Source of the DNA: Heracleum sosnowskyi
Taxonomy: Eukaryota; Streptophyta; Magnoliopsida; Apiales; Apiaceae
Direction of reading: 5' to 3'
Assembly: GCA_030848705.1 (NCBI GenBank)
Contig: CM061236.1
Coordinates: 136,639,970-136,703,969, forward strand
Length of the DNA: 64,000 bases
How positions within the stretch are numbered: the first letter of the stretch is position 1; each line of letters starts with the position of its first letter. The notes beneath the pieces were generated by a model. It was given only the letters and a program-made list of their open reading frames with translations. It was not told the origin of the DNA and searched no databases. Made by a program: the position numbers and the translations under genes. Below, piece by piece: positions 57,839 through 64,000 of the stretch.

Positions 57839-60800
57839 CTAGTCAGAACCAGAGATCATTCCAAGTTCATTTACCAATCTTGTAAAAGTAGCTTCACTCA
57901 AAGGTTTGGTGAAGATATCTGCAAGTTGTTGGTCTGTAGACACAAAATGAAGCTCAATGTTTCCTTCTTCCACATGTTCTCTGATAAAATGATACCTTAT
58001 GCTGATGTGTGCTTGGTCATGGAATGCTGTACTGAATTACCTGTCATAGCAATAGAACTTTGGTTATCACAGAAAATAGGTATTCTAGAGTACCTTAACC
58101 CATAATCCAGTAATTGATTCTTCATCCATAAAATCTGTGCACAACAGCTACCAGCTGCTATATACTCTGCTTCTGCAGTGGATGTAGCAATTGATTTCTG
58201 TTTCTTACTGTACCAAGAAACCAATCTGTCACCTAAAAATTGACAACTTCCACTTGTACTTTTTCTGTCTATCTTACAGCCTGCAAAATCTGCATCAGAG
58301 TAACCAATTAACTTAAACTCTGATTCCCTAGGATACCACAAACCCAAGGTTATGGTTCCTTTAAGATATTTGAAGATCCTTTTTACAGTTGTTAGATGAG
58401 GCTCTCTGGGATCTGCTTGAAATCTTGCACAAAGACATGTTGCATACATGATATCAGGTCTACTTGCAGTAAGATACAGTAGAGACCCTATCATTCCTCT
58501 GTAGTTAGTCATATCTACTGAGGCTCCTGTGTCTTTGTCAAGCTTCGTTGCTGTAGCCATGGGAGTTGTAGCAGATGAACTATCAAGCATACCAAATTTC
58601 TTTAGAAGATTTCTGGTATACTTTGCTTGATTGATAAAAATCCCATCATCTGTTTGCTTGACCTGTAAGCCTAGAAAATAACTAAGCTCTCCCATCATGC
58701 TCATTTGGTACCTGGATTGCATAAGCTTTGCAAACTTCTTACAGAGTTTGTCATTAGTAGATCCAAAAATAATATCATCTACATAAATTTGAACTAAAAG
58801 CAAATCATCACCAGAATTGAAATAAAACAAGGTTTTATCAATTGTACCTCTTGTGAACCCACTTTCTAAAAGAAATTGAGCAAGAGTTTCATACCATGCT
58901 CTTGGTGCTTGCTTTAGTCCATATAATGCCTTGTCAAGCCTGTAGACATAATCTGGATGCTTGGAATCTACAAATCCTGGTGGTTGTTCAACAAATACTT
59001 CTTCTTCAAGCTTCCCATTGAGAAAAGCACTCTTTACATCCATCTGAAAGACTTTAAACTTCTTGTGTGCAGCATAGGCCAGAAAAATTCTTATGGCCTC
59101 CAATCTTGCAACTGGAGCAAAGGTTTCATCATAGTCAATTCCTTCCTGTTGTGAATAACCTTTTGCCACAAGTCTAGCCTTGTTTCTTGTAATCACACCT
59201 TCACTGTCAGTCTTGTTTCTGAAAACCCACTTTGTACCTACTATTGATCTATTCTTTGGTCTAGGTACAAGTGTCCAGACTTCATTTCTTTCAAACTCAT
59301 TTAACTCTTCTTGCATTGCTGTTATCCAATTAGCATCTTGAAGAGCTTCCTCTACTTTCTTTGGTTCTGTTTGAGACAAGAAAGCATGATACAGACACTC
59401 ATTATTTGTTGCACTTCTAGTTCTCACACTAGCATCAGGATCTCCAATTATGAGATCAGGTGTGTGTGCCTGTGTCCACCTTCTTGCTGTTGGTAAGTGG
59501 TTTCTTGCATCATTATTGAATCCTCCCCCTTGATCCATGCTCTCCTGATTCATATGTTGACTTTCTACAGCATCTGAGGCTCCCCCTGAATTGGATGGCT
59601 CAGAGTTTGAACTTGCAGAGTTTGAATCAGTTTCCTCAACTGACTCACTTGCTGTGTCTTGTTGAGCTTCTTCACGCTCCCCCTCAACTGGTTCTCTATT
59701 TTGTTCAATTTGAGAATTTCCTGTTTCTCCAGTATTTACCAGTAGAGGTTCAGAGTATGCTTCGTCAGAGTTTGTCAACCCTGCTTCATCAGAGTTTATA
59801 TCATCAGAGAATAGATCTTCATTTTCAAAACGCAGTTGATCATATCCATCCTTGTCTTCAAGTCCAATTATTTTATTGTCATCAAATGACACATGTATAG
59901 ATTCCATGATCACCTTAGTTCTTAGATTATAAACTCTGAATGCTTTCGTTGACAATGGATAGCCAACAAAGATTCCTTCATCAGCTTTTAACTCGAACTT
60001 TGTCAACTGTTCAGGATGAGTCTTCAACACAAAGCATTTGCATCCAAATATATGAAAATATTTCAAATTTGGCTTTTTATTTTTCACCATCTCATATGGT
60101 GTTTTCCCATGCTTGTTGATCAATGTTGCATTTTGAGTAAAACAAGCAGATTGAACAGCTTCTGCCCAGAAGTATGTTGGTAATTTTGCTTCATCAAGCA
60201 TAGTTCTGGCTGCTTCAATTAAAGTCCTGTTCTTCCTTTCAACTACACCATTTTGCTGTGGAGTTCCAGGTGCAGAAAATTCTTGTTTCACTCCTCTTTC
60301 CTTGCAGAAAGCTTCCATAATTGAGTTTCTGAATTCAGTTCCATTATCACTCCTTATAATTTTGACTTTGTGCTGTGATCCTTTGTCCAGTAAATTTACA
60401 TGATCCATCAGAGTTTGAGCAGTTTCATCCTTCTTTGACAAGAAATACACCCATGTATATCTAGTATATTCATCAACAATTACTAGAGCATATTTCTTTC
60501 TACCCATGGACATCACATTCACTGGTCCAAAGAGATCAACATGTAGAAGATGATAAGGTTCCACTACTGAAGATTCAGATTTGCTCTTGAAAGATGACTT
60601 CCTTTGCTTGGCTTTTTGACAAGAATCACACAAGCCATCTAGGCTGAGTATAGATTTTGGAAGTCCCCTTACAAGATCCTTTCTTATTAGCTCATTGATG
60701 TTGTTCAAATTGAGATGAGAGAGCTTCTTGTGCCAATTCCAACTCTCTTCATTTGACATTCTGGCTGTCAGACACACTGTTTTTCCATCAGAGTTTGTTA

Positions 60801-61155
60801 CCAAACTTGCTTCATAAATGTTGTTGCGCCTGTGTCCAACTAGAACAACTTTTCCAGTAGATTTACTGATAACTTCACAGTATTCACTATGAAAATCTAC
60901 ATGGTTTCCTCTGTCACAGATTTGACTCACAGATAGCAGATTATGCTTGAGTCCTGAGACTAGAGCTACATTTGTAATGATGACACTTCCAAGATTGATA
61001 TTGCCATATCCCAGAGTGTGTCCTATGTTGCCATCTCCATAGGAAACCTTTGGGCCAGCCTTCTCCTTAAAGTCTGATAGCAGGGCTTTATTTCCAGTCA
61101 TATGTCCTGAGCATCCACTGTCCAAGATAAGTGTGCTCTCTATTATACCCTGCAA
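57839..61155 (-). CDS. Element C pol: protease, integrase, RT, RNase H (one late frameshift)
   Basis: Open from 61155 for 1052 codons. Protease DSG at residues 12-14; pre-integrase zinc finger H142...C176/C179; integrase core D207, D270, E306, exactly the D,D-35-E spacing; RT Asp706 and YVDD at 791-794; RNase H GYSDADFAG (951-959), Glu997, Asp1030. The frame closes at 57997, but the usual C-terminal tail (YHFIREHVEEGN to the end) continues one frame over to a TAG at 57839. The cause is an extra CA in a TGTGTG run at 58006-58011. There is no ATG; the frame opens just after a TGA that follows the gag stop. Pol would copy the element RNA and integrate the DNA. Confidence 0.93.
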
Positions 61156-61190
61156 TCACAAACAAATACTAAGTATTAGTTTTAAGGACC
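61156..61190 (-). other. Gag-pol junction with splice-acceptor-like sequence
   Basis: On the minus strand gag ends at a TAG, the pol frame is closed by a TGA about 18 nt later, and pol opens at TTTGTTTGTGATTGCAG|GG. A CTAAT branch-point-like word lies ~30 nt upstream of that AG. A simple readthrough or frameshift cannot join the two frames as written. Confidence 0.5.
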
Positions 61191-63493
61191 CAGACTTGCT
61201 TGGATCCTTTGTCTTTCTTAACAGTGTTAGCTTTTGCAGCGGAATTACTATCAACAGAGTTTAAGCTCACATTGTCAGACTTTACACTTGCAGAGTTTGC
61301 TTTAACCCACTTCAGATTGGGTTTTAGCTCATAATAGTTATGATAAATAGCATGATAACTCTTGCAAGTATAAATGGAATGCCAAGTGCTCCCACAGTGT
61401 GTGCATAAAGTTTGTGGTTTAACCCTTACATAATCATTCTTTACTTCTGATGTAGAAGATAAAGAATTAATATGTTTGTTCTTAGTGCAAAATCTAGCAA
61501 GATGATTAGAACTACCACAATTATAACATGTTTTCCTTGGAGCAGCACTAGTAGGCAAATGATTATTTCTATTATTTATGCCTATCTTTCCATTCCTATT
61601 CTTCTTGGACCCTTTTGGTTTCATGGCAGATTTTATCTCTTTCAGCTTATGATTAAACTGTTTCCCTGTCATCAAACCAACATTAACCTGTTTTTCACAA
61701 GTTTTTACTGGCTTTCTAACAGTTTCTCTTTCCTTAAGTTTTTCTGTTTTAATATTTTCCTGTCTTTCACAGGCTTCACCTGATTCCATATCAGCTTCTC
61801 TTATTACAACAGATTTTAACTTATTGGCTTCTGGAACAAATTTCACAGGTTTAAGTTGTGGTTTTACCTTAACCTTGTCTTTAAACCTAAGTTCATCATT
61901 TTCACAATAACCTAAACCTACAGAATCAGTCTGAAACACTTGATGAGTGTCTCTTCCAGAATCTGTCCAAGTCTTGATTATTTTTCTTTCTTTTTCTAAA
62001 TCAGATTCTAGTTGCCTATACCTTTTAAGCAACTCCTGTTCAACATAAACAGCATCATCTCTTTCTTTTTGAATCTGCTTCATTCTTTCAAGTTCTCCTT
62101 CAAGAAACTTGTTTCTATCTTTAAGACTAAGATTCTCAGCTTTAATTCTCTCATTCTCTAAGGTCTGATCCCTATAGCTAACATGAACACTTTTCAGATA
62201 TACTCTTAACTCAGATATATTATCAGTATCATAAGCATAAGTAGTTAGGGGTACCTTATTTTCAGATGATTCAGTCTCATCTCTGACAGTTGCCATAAGA
62301 GCATAATTTTCTCCATCATCAGAGTCTGAAGTATCTGCCCAGTCTTTGCCTTTAGAGATGAGTGCTTTCTCAGATTTGCCTTTCTTGCACTCTGGGGCAT
62401 AATGACCCATCTCTTTGCACTTGTAGCACTGGATCTCAGATTTGTCCTTCTTTCCAGACTTGGTATCCCTTCCATCAGACTTTCTGAAATTCTTCTTCTC
62501 AGAATTTGAATCTCTCCTTGAGAATCTCTTTCCCTTCTTGAAGTTCTTGAATCCCATCTTCTTGAAGGTCTTCACCATCAATGCAGCCATTTGCATCATC
62601 TGTTCTTCATCATCATCAGAGTCAGAAGCTTCACCAGAGTTTGAATCATCATCAGAGTTTGATGACTCACTCTCAGATTTAATGACTAAAGCCTTTCCCT
62701 TGGCTTTCTTCCTTGATGATTCCTTCTTAATGGGCTTCTCCTCGACTTTGAGAGCAACAGATTTTGTCTTCTTGCTGGATCTCCTGTTTCTTTGTTCTAT
62801 CTCAAGTTCATGAGTCTTTAACAATCCATAGATCTCATCAAGATCTGTATCAACAAGATCATAATTATCTCTGATTGTTGTTGCCTTTAAATCCCACTTT
62901 TCAGGTAGAGATAACAGAAACTTGAGATTAGACTCTTCAAGTTCATATTCTTTATCAACCAGAGACAGATCGTTCAACAGTTTGCAAAATCTGTCATAAG
63001 TCTCAGTCAAGGTTTCATTAGTTCTTGAATCAAAGTGCTCATACTCCTGTGTGAGTATTGTTTTTCTGTTCTTCTTAATAGCACCTGTTCCCTGACATCT
63101 GACTTCTAAAGCATCCCATATCTCTTTGGCAGTTTTGCAGCCAATTACTCTGTTAGACATAACATTATCTAAAGCACTGTGGAGAAGATGTCTAACCTTT
63201 GCATCCTTTGCAATTGATGAGATGTCCTCAGGAGTCATATCTTTCTTTTCCTTTGGAACAGTCTTTTGTTCTTGACCATCAACAACAGGGGACAATTTAG
63301 TTGGCATATGAGGACCATCATAGATTCTGTCAAGGTATTCTGGATCTGTAGCCTCCAGAAACATGGTCATCTTAACCTTCCAAATCGGATACTCTACTGG
63401 CCTGAGAATTGGAACCCTGATTGTTTCATATCGACTCACAGAATTGGGCTTAACCTGTTCAGCCTTAGGAGCAGTTTGATTTTCTTCAGACAT
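61169..63493 (-). CDS. Element C gag polyprotein, 774 aa, intact
   Basis: MSEENQTAPKAEQ at 63493 to WVLKTNT. The copia gag core (EIWDALEVRCQGT, FLLSLPEKW, about residues 30-240) is followed by a Ser/Asp-rich acidic stretch, a CCHC zinc knuckle CYKCKEMGHYAPEC (356-369), a coiled coil (~440-510), and two further knuckles CYNCGSSNHLARFC (656-669) and CTHCGSTWHSIYTC (697-710). The length and late extra knuckles fit Sirevirus-type gag. It packages element RNA into cytoplasmic particles. The start follows the 5' LTR and primer-binding site by about 50 nt. Confidence 0.95.
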   Translation of the reverse strand: MSEENQTAPKAEQVKPNSVSRYETIRVPILRPVEYPIWKVKMTMFLEATDPEYLDRIYDGPHMPTKLSPVVDGQEQKTVPKEKKDMTPEDISSIAKDAKVRHLLHSALDNVMSNRVIGCKTAKEIWDALEVRCQGTGAIKKNRKTILTQEYEHFDSRTNETLTETYDRFCKLLNDLSLVDKEYELEESNLKFLLSLPEKWDLKATTIRDNYDLVDTDLDEIYGLLKTHELEIEQRNRRSSKKTKSVALKVEEKPIKKESSRKKAKGKALVIKSESESSNSDDDSNSGEASDSDDDEEQMMQMAALMVKTFKKMGFKNFKKGKRFSRRDSNSEKKNFRKSDGRDTKSGKKDKSEIQCYKCKEMGHYAPECKKGKSEKALISKGKDWADTSDSDDGENYALMATVRDETESSENKVPLTTYAYDTDNISELRVYLKSVHVSYRDQTLENERIKAENLSLKDRNKFLEGELERMKQIQKERDDAVYVEQELLKRYRQLESDLEKERKIIKTWTDSGRDTHQVFQTDSVGLGYCENDELRFKDKVKVKPQLKPVKFVPEANKLKSVVIREADMESGEACERQENIKTEKLKERETVRKPVKTCEKQVNVGLMTGKQFNHKLKEIKSAMKPKGSKKNRNGKIGINNRNNHLPTSAAPRKTCYNCGSSNHLARFCTKNKHINSLSSTSEVKNDYVRVKPQTLCTHCGSTWHSIYTCKSYHAIYHNYYELKPNLKWVKANSASVKSDNVSLNSVDSNSAAKANTVKKDKGSKQVWVLKTNT

Positions 63494-63541
63494 GATTAAT
63501 ACTGTGTTTGAATCGTAAAACTGTATATATTAAACAGCCTT

Positions 63542-63554
63542 GGCTCTGATACCA
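63542..63554 (-). other. Primer-binding site of element C
   Basis: TGGTATCAGAGCC on the minus strand, two bases from the 5' LTR, complementary to the 3' end of initiator tRNA-Met. Confidence 0.9.
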
Positions 63555-63556
63555 AT

Positions 63557-64000
63557 TGTTAGGCCGAATACACAATATATATAATCAAGTATGTATGAGA
63601 ATAACAATTAAGAACACAGGTTTGTAAATCAACAAACTGAATTATATTAAATAATTCTCTCTTAGTGATGTTAATAAATCACAAAGAGCTTCTAGGTTAC
63701 AAGAAATAAAATATTCAATGATCGCATCCCTTCTAGGGATAACCTATCTGTGTTTATATAGTACATAGTTACACAATCCTTATCTAATTGATATTCCTAA
63801 AAATTAGCTATACAATTGATATCAATTAAGGATTGCTTCAGTCTTCTATTCCGTTTCCTTAGCTGTATCAATATATTCTGCTTCTTTCCATCTTCAGAAT
63901 ATATTGCTTCTAGAATCTTCAATTCAGCACCGACAGCTAATTCAACTATTACCCTGTCAGACTTTAAATAAACTCTGACCGGCTTCCTTTAAACTCTTCA
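63557..64000 (-). repeat. 5' LTR of element C (truncated by window edge)
   Basis: Matches 51211-51654 with about three differences. TATATAAA box on the minus strand at 63753-63760, the same offset as in the 3' LTR. About 102 bp are outside the window. Confidence 0.95.

Larger units (their letters stand above)
51211..64000 (-). mobile_element. Ty1/copia element C (Sirevirus-like), near complete, young
   Basis: 3' LTR 51211-51756 (546 bp), 5' LTR from 63557, cut at the window edge after 444 bp. By eye the 444 aligned LTR bases differ at only three positions, so this insertion is very recent. Gag (61169-63493), pol (57839-61155), a small antisense gene (56184-56582) and a 1242-codon extra ORF (51919-55647) are all present. 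Primer-binding site TGGTATCAGAGCC (minus strand, 63542-63554) is the initiator tRNA-Met type. Expected total length is about 12.9 kb. It sits in the RT of element B, and TCATA (51206-51210) should recur beyond the right end. Confidence 0.93.

Overview
This is nuclear DNA of a flowering plant, most likely a eudicot. It is AT-rich, has two spliced host genes with GT-AG introns and plant-type organellar and chaperone products, and is dominated by plant transposable elements: Ty3/gypsy, Ty1/copia, hAT- and Stowaway-type MITEs, and Helitron-like fragments. I see no bacterial features. The species cannot be named from the sequence alone.

Layout. 0-4 kb: a decayed Ulp1/C48-protease fragment of transposon type and AT-rich intergenic DNA with one fold-back MITE. 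4.07-6.50 kb (-): an intact ten-exon CRR1 gene, a chloroplast dihydrodipicolinate-reductase-like protein of NDH assembly. 7.4-14.4 kb: two MITEs, a non-autonomous LTR element (10463-13405, TSD AGAAT) and LTR scraps. 14.8-29.1 kb: repeats with CCCGTGC-type ends; the first is split by a 7.75-kb Tat-like gypsy element (15393-23141, TSD ATATC) with a broken gag and a deleted integrase core. 29.96-30.65 kb: a hAT-type element with a perfect 8-bp TSD. 31.6-33.2 kb (+): an intact four-exon BAG1-type co-chaperone gene. 34.7-64 kb: three nested Ty1/copia elements, all on the minus strand. B is inserted in the reverse transcriptase of A, and C in the reverse transcriptase of B. Their 5' halves, and the last ~100 bp of C's 5' LTR, lie beyond the right edge.

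The copia elements carry a long extra ORF 3' of pol (1242 codons in C, broken in A and B), plus small genes between pol and that ORF. They resemble Sirevirus-type elements. In C the small gene (132 aa) is antisense, has its own TATA box, and diverges from the extra ORF across a 536-bp spacer with a G-box. B carries a different 86-aa gene on the sense strand, also with a TATA box. TATA-like boxes lie about 100-125 nt upstream of the extra ORF in all three copies. Each family is peppered with its own short motif (CAGAGTTTA in C, TGACAGTAT in A and B), in LTRs, spacers and protein-coding parts. These 3' modules are the best candidates for something undescribed.

The two host genes point away from each other (CRR1 left, BAG right). 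From memory, their Arabidopsis homologues are close neighbours on chromosome 5, so the repeats between them probably expanded an old gene neighbourhood. Both genes carry a small tandem duplication of a splice site.
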